Of a stretch of 63,727 nt of DNA, positions 25,677 through 35,304 are shown one piece after another; positions within the stretch are counted from its first letter, which is position 1; every line of letters starts with the position of its first letter. A program made the translations under genes and the position numbers. This stretch comes from an uncultured Eubacterium sp. GTDB lineage: Bacteria > Bacillota > Clostridia > Oscillospirales > Acutalibacteraceae. Location: positions 1 through 63,727 of the forward strand of contig CAJOJV010000004.1 of assembly GCA_905234995.1 (NCBI GenBank), given 5' to 3'. The notes below the pieces were generated by a model, which was given only the letters and a program-made list of their open reading frames with translations, searched no databases and had not been told where the DNA came from.

Positions 25677-26924
25677 TTATTCTCTTCTTAGAGCGTCTAT
25701 CGGGCTCATCTTTGCCGCCTTGCGGGCGGGATAAATTCCGAAAAACAGACCAACGCCGCTTGAGAATACAAGTGCGATTATAATCGTTAAAATATTGATA
25801 TTCGGCCTTATTCCCATTCCGATAACGCCGGTTACCAGATACGCGCCGCTGACGCCCGTGACGACGCCTATAACGCCGCCTATAAGGCAAATAATGATTG
25901 ACTCCGTTAAGAACTGCATCGTTATCGTGCCAGTTTTGGCACCGAGGGATTTTCTGATACCGATTTCCCTCGTTCGTTCCGTTACGGAAACGAGCATAAT
26001 ATTCATAACGCCGATACCGCCAACAAGAAGCGAAATTGCGCCGACGCCTGCTATAAACGCGGTTAAAACTGACATAACGATATTGACAATACCAACATAG
26101 GTTGCCATATCCTCTGCCGAATAAATTGAATTTGAATAATTGCCGTGGGCAACCTTAAGATAGTTTACAGTGGCATTGCCGATTGCCTCGTTATTTGCGC
26201 CCTCCTCCCCGATTACAAACACGTTTTGCAAAACGGGGTCTGAGCCTGTGAGCCTGCAAAGCGTTGTGCAGGGAACAAAAAGAGCGACGGTTTTCTTTTC
26301 GCCCGACTGGAACATACCTGACATTCCGCCGCCGAAGCTTGAAACGATTGAATCAATATCCGCAACGCCGCAGATTTTCATTTTCATCGTGCCGCCGGAG
26401 GAATTAACGGTTATCGTCTGCCCCGTGGGGTCATCATAACCGTAAGCAGAGGTTGCGCTATTTGTGCCGATAACCGCCATTTGAGCGGAAGCATTGTATT
26501 CCTCATCTGTAAAAAATCTGCCGTAAGTGCAATTAGTTGTCATTGCAAACTGAACATCCGAATTAACGCCGATAATCATAACGGAAACCTCTTCCGTGGT
26601 GGCATCAACCGTTCCTGTTGCAAAGCTCATCATCATCGGCGAGCAGCGCTCAACGCCCGCAACCTTATCCTTGATATTTGCAATATCATCAAGAGTGATT
26701 AAATCGCTGTCTGAAGCCTGCGTTGTATCAACGGAAACCATTACGGCGTTTGAGCCCATATCCTCTATAAGAGAAACGATATAATCCCTTGCGCCCGTTC
26801 CTGCACCGATAATCATAATAACGGAGCTTATGCCTATGATAATACCGAGCATTGTAAGCAAAGAACGCATCCAGTTAGCTCTTATGCACTTTACAGCGAT
26901 TTTTAAGCTTTCAGAAATATTCAT
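25677..26924 (-). CDS. MacB-like ABC transporter permease
   Basis: A 415-residue FtsX/MacB-type permease. An N-terminal membrane helix (about 18-40) is followed by a large extracytoplasmic MacB_PCD domain (about 45-275), then three membrane helices (about 290-310, 345-365 and 375-400). The loop GIRKSLGAKTGTI and the end ARKAAKMSPIDALRRE are family signatures. Unlike E. coli MacB there is no fused ATPase domain. It lies 84 nt downstream of an adaptor gene. The usual ATPase gene of such adaptor-ATPase-permease operons is missing here. Confidence 0.9.
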   Translation of the reverse strand: MNISESLKIAVKCIRANWMRSLLTMLGIIIGISSVIMIIGAGTGARDYIVSLIEDMGSNAVMVSVDTTQASDSDLITLDDIANIKDKVAGVERCSPMMMSFATGTVDATTEEVSVMIIGVNSDVQFAMTTNCTYGRFFTDEEYNASAQMAVIGTNSATSAYGYDDPTGQTITVNSSGGTMKMKICGVADIDSIVSSFGGGMSGMFQSGEKKTVALFVPCTTLCRLTGSDPVLQNVFVIGEEGANNEAIGNATVNYLKVAHGNYSNSIYSAEDMATYVGIVNIVMSVLTAFIAGVGAISLLVGGIGVMNIMLVSVTERTREIGIRKSLGAKTGTITMQFLTESIIICLIGGVIGVVTGVSGAYLVTGVIGMGIRPNINILTIIIALVFSSGVGLFFGIYPARKAAKMSPIDALRRE

Positions 26925-27008
26925 AAACGAACTCCGTTAGGGTTTGTGATTAGGCAGAGTAAGACGAATCGTGACCCGGTTTAAAATGAGCAGATTTGCC
27001 TTATTCGC

Positions 27009-28682
27009 CTACTTTACCTTAACCTCAAAGGTTTCATCAGTGAAATCGGAGGAAGGCGTTGCAACAATTTTGTCTCCCGGCTGAAGACCCGAAAGAACCT
27101 GATAATATGAATCGGAAATAGCGCCCGTAGTTATCTGCGTTTTTGTTACGGTGCCTTCCTCTTCGTTATAGAGATAAACGTAGCTGCCCGTCTTTTCAAG
27201 CACGATTGATTCAATCGGAACCACGGTAATGCCAACGTTATCGCCAACGCCGATAACGACGTCTGCATCAAAGCCTGCAATGATATTATCATCGGGAACA
27301 TTTACCGAAATAACCGTTTGAACGCCTGCACCCGTTGCGGTTAAGCTTGAAAGACCACTGATGCCCGCCATTGAACCGAGGGAATCCAGCGCTGAGCTGC
27401 TTGAGCTGCCGCCTGTTGCGGTGGGAGCCTTTGAAATAACCTCGCCCGTATACTGGCCGTAAGCGGTTGTGATTGTTACAGGCATTCCGACCTTAACCTT
27501 ATGCGTGTCATACTCGCCGAGTGAAATCGTTACAACCATTTCATCAAGATTCTGGAGTGAAAGACCTGATGCAAGCATATTCGTCTGAATACCGGGAACG
27601 AGATCGCAGGAGGTTATCGTGCCGTCAAACGGAGCAACCCAGCCCGCGGTTAATTCCTCATCCGCCTCCTGAACAACATCAAGGGCATTCTTTGAGGTTA
27701 TCATAAACTGCTTTTTGGCATTAACCGTATCCTGAGAAGCCTCAAGCTCAAAGAGCTGCCTTTCGGCATAAAGAGAAGCAAGGCGAACCTCTGCGGAAGC
27801 AAGATTAACGTTTGGAGCCTGTGCAAACGAAGCGCCGATTGCAGCCCAGTCAACAGCTCTTACGGCAGCCTCAACTATTTCAACGTTAATGCTATCTGAA
27901 ATAGCTTTGGAAACAGCCTCGCCAACCTTATCCGCAATAGCATCCGAGGAAAGATTGCCGTTTTCAATTTCCTGAATAATTACCGACATAACAATGCGGG
28001 TTAATTCATTTGTTTCCTCAACGCTGCCTGAAATCTCATTAATACTTGCAACCAAATCCGTGAGCGCCTCAACTGCGCCTGCCATATTGGCAGGATAGGT
28101 TTTACGCGTTGTGCTTTCAGTGCTTCTTTCCGTCGTGCTGATTGCTGTTGTGGAGGGCTTGGTTGTGGAAGGCTTGGTTGTGGGTTCGGTGGTGGTTGTT
28201 GAGGTTGTGCTGTAATCAACAATCTCCTGAAGCTCGGCAACCTTCTTTTCAAGCTCTTCGATTTCGGGATTAATGCTGTCAAGATAAGCCTTTGCGGCCT
28301 TTTGATTAATAACTGCAGTTTCATAGCTTTCCTTAGCCTGCGCATAGGTTAACTGCAGCTGTGAAAGCTGAGAATCAAGCCCGCTTGTATCAAAGGTGGC
28401 AAGCATATCGCCCGCCTTAACCTCATCGCCTACTTTAACGAAAACCTCTTTAACGGTTGCGACTGAGGAAACCTTAAAATCCTTAACCGTGCCCGAGGAA
28501 ACCGTGCCCGTGGAATTAACTACCTCATTGATATCGCCCGTTGAAATCGTATAAAGCGAAACCTGCGGAATCTTTTTCTTTGCAGCAATAATGCCGATTG
28601 AAGTGCCTGCAACTGCAAGCGCAACTACAACCGCAATGATTGCAATAATTATTCCTTTTTTGCTTTTCTTAACTGTTGCCAT
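27009..28682 (-). CDS. HlyD/RND-type membrane-fusion adaptor subunit
   Basis: A 557-residue efflux adaptor. An N-terminal signal anchor (about residues 9-32) is followed by a barrel-sandwich/lipoyl half (VKVGDEVKAGDMLATFD), a helical hairpin, the second lipoyl half (GWVAPFDGTITSCDLVPG), a beta barrel and a membrane-proximal domain. The hairpin holds an insertion of roughly 30 residues very rich in Thr, Ser and Pro (about 158-195), unusual for the family and probably a flexible extracellular linker. It is the first gene of a two-gene operon with the MacB-like permease. Confidence 0.88.
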   Translation of the reverse strand: MATVKKSKKGIIIAIIAVVVALAVAGTSIGIIAAKKKIPQVSLYTISTGDINEVVNSTGTVSSGTVKDFKVSSVATVKEVFVKVGDEVKAGDMLATFDTSGLDSQLSQLQLTYAQAKESYETAVINQKAAKAYLDSINPEIEELEKKVAELQEIVDYSTTSTTTTEPTTKPSTTKPSTTAISTTERSTESTTRKTYPANMAGAVEALTDLVASINEISGSVEETNELTRIVMSVIIQEIENGNLSSDAIADKVGEAVSKAISDSINVEIVEAAVRAVDWAAIGASFAQAPNVNLASAEVRLASLYAERQLFELEASQDTVNAKKQFMITSKNALDVVQEADEELTAGWVAPFDGTITSCDLVPGIQTNMLASGLSLQNLDEMVVTISLGEYDTHKVKVGMPVTITTAYGQYTGEVISKAPTATGGSSSSSALDSLGSMAGISGLSSLTATGAGVQTVISVNVPDDNIIAGFDADVVIGVGDNVGITVVPIESIVLEKTGSYVYLYNEEEGTVTKTQITTGAISDSYYQVLSGLQPGDKIVATPSSDFTDETFEVKVK

Positions 28683-28704
28683 ATTGATATCCTCAAAACA
28701 AAAA

Positions 28705-28774
28705 AATATACTTAATATGTGAATAATATATAATTATACATACTAAGTATATTTCTATTTTGTATAAAAGTCAA
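28705..28774 (-). promoter_or_regulatory. Promoter and operator-like inverted repeat of the adaptor-permease operon
   Basis: On the minus strand TTGACT (28769-28774), a 17-nt spacer and TATACT (28746-28751). A 16-bp inverted repeat with one mismatch, AATATACTTAATATGT (28705-28720) against ACATACTAAGTATATT (28738-28753), spans the -10 and start region. It looks like a repressor binding site; no regulator gene is adjacent. Confidence 0.65.
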
Positions 28775-28827
28775 CAAAAATCATTAACCGCAAATCAAAA
28801 TTAATTAACCGTTAATAAATTTCGACC

Positions 28828-30105
28828 TTATTTTAAAGCTTCAAGCGCGCGTCTTCCGATATCCTTTCTGAAATGAGCGCCTTCAAAGCTGATAGCTTCC
28901 ACCGCTTTATAGGATTTAGCAAGAGCCTCTTTAATATCCGAGCCGAGCGCAGTTACGCCGAGCACCCTGCCCCCTGCGGTTACGAGCTTGCCGTCCTTAA
29001 TTGCGGTGCCCGCATGATAAACCGTTACTCCGTCAAGCTGCCCGTCAGTCAAGCCCTTGATTTCGATGCCCTTGGGATATGATTTCGGGTAACCGCCCGA
29101 AGCCATAATAACGCAGGTGCAGGCCTCGTCGCTCCACTCAATATCCAAATCGGAAAGGGTTTCATTATTAATTGCTTCAAAGATATCAATGATATCCGTT
29201 TTAAGCCTCGGGAGAACGACCTGAGTTTCGGGGTCTCCGAAACGGCAGTTATACTCGATAACCTTCGGACCTTTCGGAGTAATCATCAAGCCGAAATAAA
29301 GGCAACCCTTAAAGGTGCGACCCTCGCTGTTCATAGCGTTAATGGTTGGAATAAAGATTTTTTCCATACACTCGGCTGCAACCTCATCGGTGTAATACGG
29401 GTTCGGGGATACGGTGCCCATACCGCCGGTATTAAGCCCCTTATCGCCGTCCAGCGCGCGTTTATGGTCCATAGAGGAAACCATAGGCTTGACACATTTG
29501 CCGTCAGTGAAGGCAAGCACGGAAACCTCGGGACCCGTTAAAAATTCCTCAACAACAACTCTGCTGCCGCTTTCGCCGAAAATCTTATCCTCCATAATTT
29601 CACGGACGCCCGCCTCAGCCTCCTCAAGGCTTTCGGGGATAATTACACCCTTGCCGAGCGCAAGCCCGTCCGCCTTAATAACCGTCGGAAATTCATTCTT
29701 ATCTTTGATATAACCGATAACATCTGCGGGACTTTCAAACACCTTATATTCAGCGGTGGGGATATTATATTTAAGCATAAGGTTTTTTGAGAAAACCTTT
29801 GAGCCCTCAATAATTGCAGCCTCGGCGCGGGGGCCGAATGTTTTGAAGCCCTCAGCCTCAAGCGCATTAACCATACCGAGCACGAGCGGATCATCCGGAG
29901 CAACAACGACCAGATCGGCGCTGATTTCCTTTGCAAGGGCAACTACGCCCTCAATATCCGTTGCGCCGACGTTGAAGCATTCCGCATCATAAGAGATGCC
30001 GCCGTTGCCGGGACAGCAGGCGATATAATCAACCTTTGGCGACTGCTTTATTTTTTTAATAAGGGCGTGCTCACGTCCGCCCGAGCCGACTACTAAAACT
30101 CTCAT
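28828..30105 (-). CDS. purD: Phosphoribosylamine-glycine ligase
   Basis: A 425-residue GAR synthetase, which joins glycine to phosphoribosylamine with ATP (second step of IMP synthesis). The start MRVLVVGSGGREHAL, the ATP-grasp loop KADGLALGKGV and late EYNCRFGDPETQ are diagnostic. GGAGG precedes the ATG. It is the last gene of the purE-M-N-O-D cluster, separated from the IMP cyclohydrolase by 135 nt that carry two hairpin repeats. Confidence 0.97.
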   Translation of the reverse strand: MRVLVVGSGGREHALIKKIKQSPKVDYIACCPGNGGISYDAECFNVGATDIEGVVALAKEISADLVVVAPDDPLVLGMVNALEAEGFKTFGPRAEAAIIEGSKVFSKNLMLKYNIPTAEYKVFESPADVIGYIKDKNEFPTVIKADGLALGKGVIIPESLEEAEAGVREIMEDKIFGESGSRVVVEEFLTGPEVSVLAFTDGKCVKPMVSSMDHKRALDGDKGLNTGGMGTVSPNPYYTDEVAAECMEKIFIPTINAMNSEGRTFKGCLYFGLMITPKGPKVIEYNCRFGDPETQVVLPRLKTDIIDIFEAINNETLSDLDIEWSDEACTCVIMASGGYPKSYPKGIEIKGLTDGQLDGVTVYHAGTAIKDGKLVTAGGRVLGVTALGSDIKEALAKSYKAVEAISFEGAHFRKDIGRRALEALK

Positions 30106-30146
30106 AAATCCTCCGTTAGTATAGCTAAATTCACACTGAGCTAAGC

Positions 30147-30174
30147 GGGACGCCGAGGTCGTCGTCCCCTACAT
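30147..30174. repeat. Hairpin repeat, copy 1 (GGGACG...CGTCCC-CTACA)
   Basis: GGGACG (30147-30152) pairs with CGTCCC (30163-30168) around the 10-nt loop CCGAGGTCGT, followed by CTACAT. It is the same element as the copies at 30200 and 63676. Confidence 0.75.
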
Positions 30175-30199
30175 AATGTTTTTAATCTTAGAGTATTTC

Positions 30200-30227
30200 G
30201 GAGCGTCGAGGTCGCCGCTCCCTACAT
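30200..30227. repeat. Hairpin repeat, copy 2 (GGAGCG...CGCTCC-CTACA)
   Basis: GGAGCG (30200-30205) pairs with CGCTCC (30216-30221) around TCGAGGTCGC, followed by CTACAT. Compared with copy 1, two stem positions have changed on both sides so that pairing is kept. Confidence 0.75.
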
Positions 30228-30240
30228 TCTTCCTGTAAGA

Positions 30241-30945
30241 TTATTTATTCTTATTAATGATGCGGGTTTCCTCTGCGCCCGTTTCAAGATTGATGAAGCG
30301 GGTGAAGAGAGAAACCTTATTATCCTCATTGAGGTTTGCCCAAATCATATCAGTCCACTCGTCGATATCGTTGGTTTCAACCGCAACGGGGGTGGGCTCA
30401 CCCTCAAAGGACGGAATGGGATTACCGTCGCACTTATAGGTGTGAAGGAAATGACCCAGGCCTGCCTCTGCAGGATACTCAAAGAAGAAGCGCAGGCACT
30501 GGGGCTTACCCATATTTGATTTGAGAATTGAAAGCACGTAATCGCCGTTTTCCTTTACAACGCCCGAAATTCTGGGGGTGTAGTTAGGGGCGTCGTCCTC
30601 ATACTCACGGGTTAAAAGCGCGTGACGGTAGCAATGACCTTCCTGCATAAAATCGTAAATAGTATCGGTCTGGTCGCCGTTTGTTACAATGGTTTTGCCG
30701 TCGAGCTTAAGAACGGGATTATAAATGATGAGATGCGGGTCTTCCATCTTGCTTTCATCAAAAGCCTTCGTGCGGATGCCGCCGCGCTCATTTTTCTCAA
30801 AAATGCGGTTACGGCTGTTAACGCTTCTGCCCATAATGAAATAAGCGACAACGGCGTTTTTACCGTTCTGCGATTTGCCGAGAATAATTCCCCTGCCGGG
30901 ATAAGAATTTGTTGAAAGCTCCGTTGCAATGTTTTTAATTTCCAT
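30241..30945 (-). CDS. PurO-type IMP cyclohydrolase
   Basis: A 234-residue protein of the archaeal-type IMP cyclohydrolase family (PF07826), which closes FAICAR to IMP. The start IATELSTNSYPGRGIILG and the MGRSVNSRNRIF segment carry the family's conserved residues. The ATG at 30945 has TGAGG eight bases upstream. It sits between purN and purD, supporting a role in purine synthesis. It may replace or supplement the cyclohydrolase half of PurH; no purH is in the window. Confidence 0.82.
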   Translation of the reverse strand: MEIKNIATELSTNSYPGRGIILGKSQNGKNAVVAYFIMGRSVNSRNRIFEKNERGGIRTKAFDESKMEDPHLIIYNPVLKLDGKTIVTNGDQTDTIYDFMQEGHCYRHALLTREYEDDAPNYTPRISGVVKENGDYVLSILKSNMGKPQCLRFFFEYPAEAGLGHFLHTYKCDGNPIPSFEGEPTPVAVETNDIDEWTDMIWANLNEDNKVSLFTRFINLETGAEETRIINKNK

Positions 30946-30962
30946 AATCACACCTCAAAAAC

Positions 30963-31586
30963 TTAAATGATTTCTGTTCTATTGCCGTTGATTTTTATTC
31001 TGCCCTCGCAGAAAAGCGAAACCGCCTTTGGCAGGATTTCCCATTCCGCCTGGCGCATTACGCGATACTGCAGAATATCCTCATTATCGCCCTGCTCCAC
31101 GGGCACTGCCTTTTGCAGAATGATTGCGCCGCCATCCGTGATTTCATTAACGAAATGCGCGGTTGCACCCGTAACCTTAACGCCGCTTTCAAGCACGGCG
31201 GTGTGCACCCTTTTGCCGTAAAAGCCGTCGCCACAGAAAAGCGGGATGAGGCTTGGGTGAATGTTGATAATTCTGTTTCTGTACTGCGTGCAAAGCTCCT
31301 TCCCGAGAATTGAGAGAAAGCCCGCAAGCACGATTAAATCTATGCTTCTGCCGTCAAGCGCGGCAAGAATTGCCTTATCGTACTCCTCCTTTGAGGAATA
31401 GCTTTTGCGGGAAACAACTGCAGCTTCAATGCCTGCCTTTTTTGCTCTTTCAAGCGCATAGGCATTTTCGTTAGAAGCAATGACGAAGGTGATTTTGCCG
31501 TTTTTTATCTCTCCCCTTGCCTCGGCATCAATGAGCGCCTGCAGATTTGTGCCGCCGCCCGAAACGAATACTGCGATATTCATCAT
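30963..31586 (-). CDS. purN: Phosphoribosylglycinamide formyltransferase
   Basis: A 207-residue GAR transformylase, which uses 10-formyl-tetrahydrofolate. [15 protein letters not shown], the catalytic-loop [10 protein letters not shown] with His and the [14 protein letters not shown] segment are intact. Its first ATG overlaps the purM stop codon (ATGA), so translation is probably coupled. Confidence 0.97.
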   Translation of the reverse strand: MMNIAVFVSGGGTNLQALIDAEARGEIKNGKITFVIASNENAYALERAKKAGIEAAVVSRKSYSSKEEYDKAILAALDGRSIDLIVLAGFLSILGKELCTQYRNRIINIHPSLIPLFCGDGFYGKRVHTAVLESGVKVTGATAHFVNEITDGGAIILQKAVPVEQGDNEDILQYRVMRQAEWEILPKAVSLFCEGRIKINGNRTEII

Positions 31587-32620
31587 ACGATTTCCACGCC
31601 CTTTTCGCCGTTTTTGATTTCGCCGATTACTGCAGCCTGCTCGCCTGCCTCGTTGAGAATTCTTACAGCCTCGTCAGCCTTATCGTTATCAACCGCGATA
31701 ACGAGACCCGTGCCCATATTAAAGGTGTTGAACATATCTCTTTCGGGGATATTGCCCTCCTTCTGAATCAAATCAAAAATGGGCTTTCTTGCAAGCTTAT
31801 CCTTTTCAATAACCGCAAGCGTGTTTTCATTGAGCATTCTCGGCACGTTTTCATAAAAGCCGCCGCCCGTGATATGTGAGATAGCGTTTACGCGAACACC
31901 GTCCATAAGAGTTAAGAGCGGCTTAACGTAAATTCTGGTGGGGGTTAAAAGCTCCTCGCCGAGGGTTTTGCCGAGCTCTGCAACCTGAACGTTAATCCTT
32001 TCCTCGTTAATATGGAAAACCTTGCGCACGAGTGAAAAGCCGTTTGAATGAACGCCTGAGGAAGCAACGCCGATAAGCGCGTCGCCCGCCTTAAGATGCT
32101 CGCCTGAAACGAGCTTATCCTTTTCACCGATACCAACGGTGAAGCCCGCAAGGTCATATTCCTCATTCGGCATAAGCCCCGGATGCTCTGCGGTTTCGCC
32201 GCCTACGAGAGCACAGCCTGCCTGAACGCAGCCGTCCGCAACGCCCTTAACAATCTGAGCAATCTTTTCCGGATAATTCTTGCCGCAGGCAATATAATCA
32301 AGGAAAAACAGGGGCTTTGCACCACTGCAGGCAACGTCGTTAACGCACATTGCAACGCAGTCAATACCGATAGTATCGTGCTTGTCCATAAGAAAAGCAA
32401 GCTTAAGCTTTGTGCCTACACCATCCGTTCCCGAAACGAGCACGGGGTTTTTATACTCGCCGATACCGAGCTCAAACATACCGCCGAAGCCGCCGATACC
32501 GCCGATAACACCCGGGATATTCGTTGCCTTAACGTAATCCTTAATCAGCTCTACGGATTCATAGCCTGCGGTTACGTCAACTCCGGCAGCCGCATAGCTT
32601 TCGCTGAAACTTTTTTCCAT
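31583..32620 (-). CDS. purM: Phosphoribosylformylglycinamidine cyclo-ligase
   Basis: A 345-residue AIR synthetase (fifth step of IMP synthesis). The sequence [14 protein letters not shown], a [10 protein letters not shown] phosphate site and the [13 protein letters not shown] segment are typical. It has a strong AGGAGGGG ribosome binding site and lies 17 nt after purE. Confidence 0.97.
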   Translation of the reverse strand: MEKSFSESYAAAGVDVTAGYESVELIKDYVKATNIPGVIGGIGGFGGMFELGIGEYKNPVLVSGTDGVGTKLKLAFLMDKHDTIGIDCVAMCVNDVACSGAKPLFFLDYIACGKNYPEKIAQIVKGVADGCVQAGCALVGGETAEHPGLMPNEEYDLAGFTVGIGEKDKLVSGEHLKAGDALIGVASSGVHSNGFSLVRKVFHINEERINVQVAELGKTLGEELLTPTRIYVKPLLTLMDGVRVNAISHITGGGFYENVPRMLNENTLAVIEKDKLARKPIFDLIQKEGNIPERDMFNTFNMGTGLVIAVDNDKADEAVRILNEAGEQAAVIGEIKNGEKGVEIV

Positions 32621-32637
32621 ATACTTACCCCTCCTGA

Positions 32638-33135
32638 TTAGATTTCCTTTATTTTTTCCTGAAGCGCCTTATCCTTTTCCGCAACCTGTGCAGCCATATC
32701 TGCGCGCATTGCAATAAGCTTTTCGCTGAGAGCAGCATCGCCCACCGCAAGAATTTCAGCAGCAAGCAGCGCCGCATTCTTGGCAGCGTTTACGCCGACG
32801 GTTGCAACGGGAATGCCCGGGGGCATCATAACGGTTGCAAGCATAGCGTCCATACCGTCCAGCACCTTGGCGGAGCATGGGATTCCGATTACGGGAAGAG
32901 TTGTTGAAGCAGCAAGCACGCCGCCGAGATGAGCAGCCATACCCGCTGCGGCAATGATTACGCCGAAGCCGTTTTCAATTGCATTTTCCGAAAATGCCTG
33001 AGCCTCCTTGGGAGTTCTGTGGGCGCTCATTACCCTGACCTCGGTTTCAATCTGAAGCTCCTTTAACTGTTTAATTGCGGGGGTGACGATTGGCAAATCG
33101 CTGTCCGACCCCATAATGATTGCAACCTTTTTCAT
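32638..33135 (-). CDS. purE: N5-carboxyaminoimidazole ribonucleotide mutase
   Basis: A 165-residue class I PurE. The N-terminal [10 protein letters not shown], the SAHRTP motif and [14 protein letters not shown] line the active site. It is the first gene of the purine cluster. No purK is in the window. The promoter lies about 40 nt upstream and I see no purine riboswitch in the short leader. Confidence 0.97.
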   Translation of the reverse strand: MKKVAIIMGSDSDLPIVTPAIKQLKELQIETEVRVMSAHRTPKEAQAFSENAIENGFGVIIAAAGMAAHLGGVLAASTTLPVIGIPCSAKVLDGMDAMLATVMMPPGIPVATVGVNAAKNAALLAAEILAVGDAALSEKLIAMRADMAAQVAEKDKALQEKIKEI

Positions 33136-33174
33136 AATCTCAGCCTTTCTTAATAACTAAAATTTATCTTAAAT

Positions 33175-33203
33175 ATTTTACAATATATAGTGCATTTTTT
33201 CAA
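33175..33203 (-). promoter_or_regulatory. Promoter of the purine cluster
   Basis: On the minus strand TTGAAA (33198-33203), a 17-nt spacer and TAAAAT (33175-33180), upstream of purE. Confidence 0.65.
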
Positions 33204-33281
33204 TAGAAATCGCAAAATAGCGCTAAATACATATAAAACGATTATTTTCACATTTAGGGATTTGGTTAAAATAAACAAGAA

Positions 33282-33309
33282 AAGGAACACTGATTTCTCA
33301 GTGTTCCTT
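33282..33309 (-). terminator. Terminator of the ribosomal protein supercluster
   Basis: AAGGAACACTGA (33282-33293) pairs with TCAGTGTTCCTT (33298-33309) around TTTC; read on the minus strand it is followed by a T-rich run. It lies just after rplQ. Confidence 0.85.
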
Positions 33310-33318
33310 ACGTTTATC

Positions 33319-33660
33319 TTATACAAGCTCAATAAAGCACATTTCTGCTGCATCGCCGCGGCGAGGGCCTGTTTTGATAATACGGCAATAACCGCCGTTT
33401 CTGTCTGCATATTTCGGAGCAATTTCATCAAAAAGCTTTGTAACGACATCTTCCTTAGTAACATAAGCAAGAGCCTGCCTTCTTGATGCAAGAGTGTTCT
33501 CCTTGCCGAGAGTAATCATTTTCTCGGTCATTGAACGAACTTCCTTAGCTCTGGTAACGGTTGTTTCAATTCTGCCGTTTTCTAAAAGATGAGTAACCAT
33601 TCCTCTGAGCATAGCCTTTCTGTGGTCAGTGGTTCTGCCCAATTTTCTGGTACCTGGCAT
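33319..33660 (-). CDS. rplQ: 50S ribosomal protein L17
   Basis: A 113-residue L17, starting [19 protein letters not shown], a component of the large subunit near the exit tunnel. It is the last gene of the alpha operon, after rpoA, and is followed by a terminator. Confidence 0.98.
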   Translation of the reverse strand: MPGTRKLGRTTDHRKAMLRGMVTHLLENGRIETTVTRAKEVRSMTEKMITLGKENTLASRRQALAYVTKEDVVTKLFDEIAPKYADRNGGYCRIIKTGPRRGDAAEMCFIELV

Positions 33661-33674
33661 AGAAATTCCCTCCT

Positions 33675-34631
33675 TTAGTCCTCTTCCTGACTGAGTGTGA
33701 AACCGAGTGACGCAAGCTTTGCAACAACCTCGTCAAGGCTCTTACGGCCAAGGTTTCTCACCTTCATCATCTCTTCTTCGGTTTTTCCGATTAAATCTTC
33801 TACTGTGTTAATGCCTGCTCTCTTTAAGCAGTTGAAGGAACGAACAGAGAGGTCAAGCTCTTCAATAGTCATTTCAAGAACTCTCTCTTTTCCGTTATCA
33901 TCCTTTTCAACCATAATTTCCTGGCTGCCAACCTCTTCTGATAAATCAACGAAGAGCTTGAGATGATCATTAAGAATCTTTGCAGCAAGTGAAGCTGCCT
34001 CATCTGCCGGAATGGTGCCGTCCGTTTCAACGTCAAGAACAAGCTTATCGAGGTCTGTCTGCTGGCCTACACGGGTGTTTTCAACAGTGTAATTAACCTT
34101 CAGTACGGGGGTATAAATGGAGTCAATTGCGATTGTTCCGATTGGTAAATCAAGCAGCTGCTTATTTCTGTCACACGGAACATAGCCTCTGCCGCCGTCA
34201 GCGGTGAGCTCCATAATAACCTCTGCGCCCGAATCAAGATAAGCAATGTGAAGCTCGGGATTAAGGATTTCAACCTCTGAGCTGTGCTCAATATCACCTG
34301 CGGTGATTTCGCCCTCGCCGCTTGCTTTGATATACATTGTTTTCGGGGAATCATCATGTATCTTGAGGATAACGTTTTTGAGATTAAGAACAATCTCCGT
34401 TACATCCTCTTTAACATGGGGAATTGTTGAAAATTCGTGCAAAACACCATCAATCTTAACGGAAGTGATTGCGTAGCCCGGAAGTGAGGAAAGGAGAACC
34501 CTTCTCATTGAATTTCCGAGAGTTGTGCCAAAGCCTCTTTCAAGCGGCTCAACGACAAAACGGCCAACGCTTCTGCTTCCCTTAGTAGATAAATCTACAA
34601 TCTCGATATTCGGCTTATCAATTTCTATCAT
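33675..34631 (-). CDS. rpoA: RNA polymerase alpha subunit
   Basis: A 318-residue alpha subunit. The N-terminal domain (about 1-230; [17 protein letters not shown]) drives dimerisation and core assembly; the C-terminal domain (about 250-315; [20 protein letters not shown]) binds UP elements and activators. A charged linker precedes it. AGGAGG lies before the ATG. Confidence 0.98.
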   Translation of the reverse strand: MIEIDKPNIEIVDLSTKGSRSVGRFVVEPLERGFGTTLGNSMRRVLLSSLPGYAITSVKIDGVLHEFSTIPHVKEDVTEIVLNLKNVILKIHDDSPKTMYIKASGEGEITAGDIEHSSEVEILNPELHIAYLDSGAEVIMELTADGGRGYVPCDRNKQLLDLPIGTIAIDSIYTPVLKVNYTVENTRVGQQTDLDKLVLDVETDGTIPADEAASLAAKILNDHLKLFVDLSEEVGSQEIMVEKDDNGKERVLEMTIEELDLSVRSFNCLKRAGINTVEDLIGKTEEEMMKVRNLGRKSLDEVVAKLASLGFTLSQEED

Positions 34632-34687
34632 TTAAAAGCCTCCTAAAATAATTTGAAACTAAGTTAACAGATATAAAAGATATGCTA

Positions 34688-35284
34688 TTACTTAGAATAG
34701 AACTCAACGATAAGATTGGTCTGAAGTTCAAAATCAAGATCCTCAGCCTTAGGCAGAGCCATAACCTTGCCTGAAAGCTTTTCCTGGTCAAATTCAAGCC
34801 ATGTGGGAACAAGCTGAAGCGGGCCTTCCTCTTTAACTGACTTAAATACAGGAACCTCTGCGCTTCTCTCACGAACTGAGATAACGTCGCCAACCTTAAC
34901 TCTGTAAGACGGAATATTTACCTTCTTGCCATTTACAAGGAAATGAGCATGGGAAACCATCTGGCGAGCCTGCTTTCTTGTTTTGCAAAGACCAAGACGG
35001 AAAACAACATTATCAAGGCGTGTTTCAAGGAGCATAATCATATTATCGCCTGTAACGCCCTGCATACGCTCAGCCTCGTCATAAACACGGCGGGACTGCT
35101 TTTCAAGAATTCCGTAAACGAATTTCATCTTCTGCTTTTCGTTAAGCTGAAGGCTATATTCACTGGCTTTCTTTCTGCGCTTATCTGAATTTCTGTAAGT
35201 TTCTTTCTTTGAGTAGCCAAGAACAGACGGAGAAATATCATATTTCTTGCATCTTCTTGCTACCGGCTGCTTATTAACTGCCAT
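34688..35284 (-). CDS. rpsD: 30S ribosomal protein S4
   Basis: A 198-residue S4 with an S4 RNA-binding domain in its centre (RLDNVVFRLGL ... HFLVNGKKVNIPSY). S4 nucleates 30S assembly and in other bacteria can repress its own operon. The Zn-binding cysteines of some S4 proteins are absent (C- form). Confidence 0.98.
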   Translation of the reverse strand: MAVNKQPVARRCKKYDISPSVLGYSKKETYRNSDKRRKKASEYSLQLNEKQKMKFVYGILEKQSRRVYDEAERMQGVTGDNMIMLLETRLDNVVFRLGLCKTRKQARQMVSHAHFLVNGKKVNIPSYRVKVGDVISVRERSAEVPVFKSVKEEGPLQLVPTWLEFDQEKLSGKVMALPKAEDLDFELQTNLIVEFYSK

Positions 35285-35304
35285 ATCAAATAACCTCCTT
35301 TAAA

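Noticed and set aside
33136-33203. Possible purine riboswitch before purE
   Set aside because: The leader after the promoter is only about 40 nt and lacks the conserved three-way-junction sequences.
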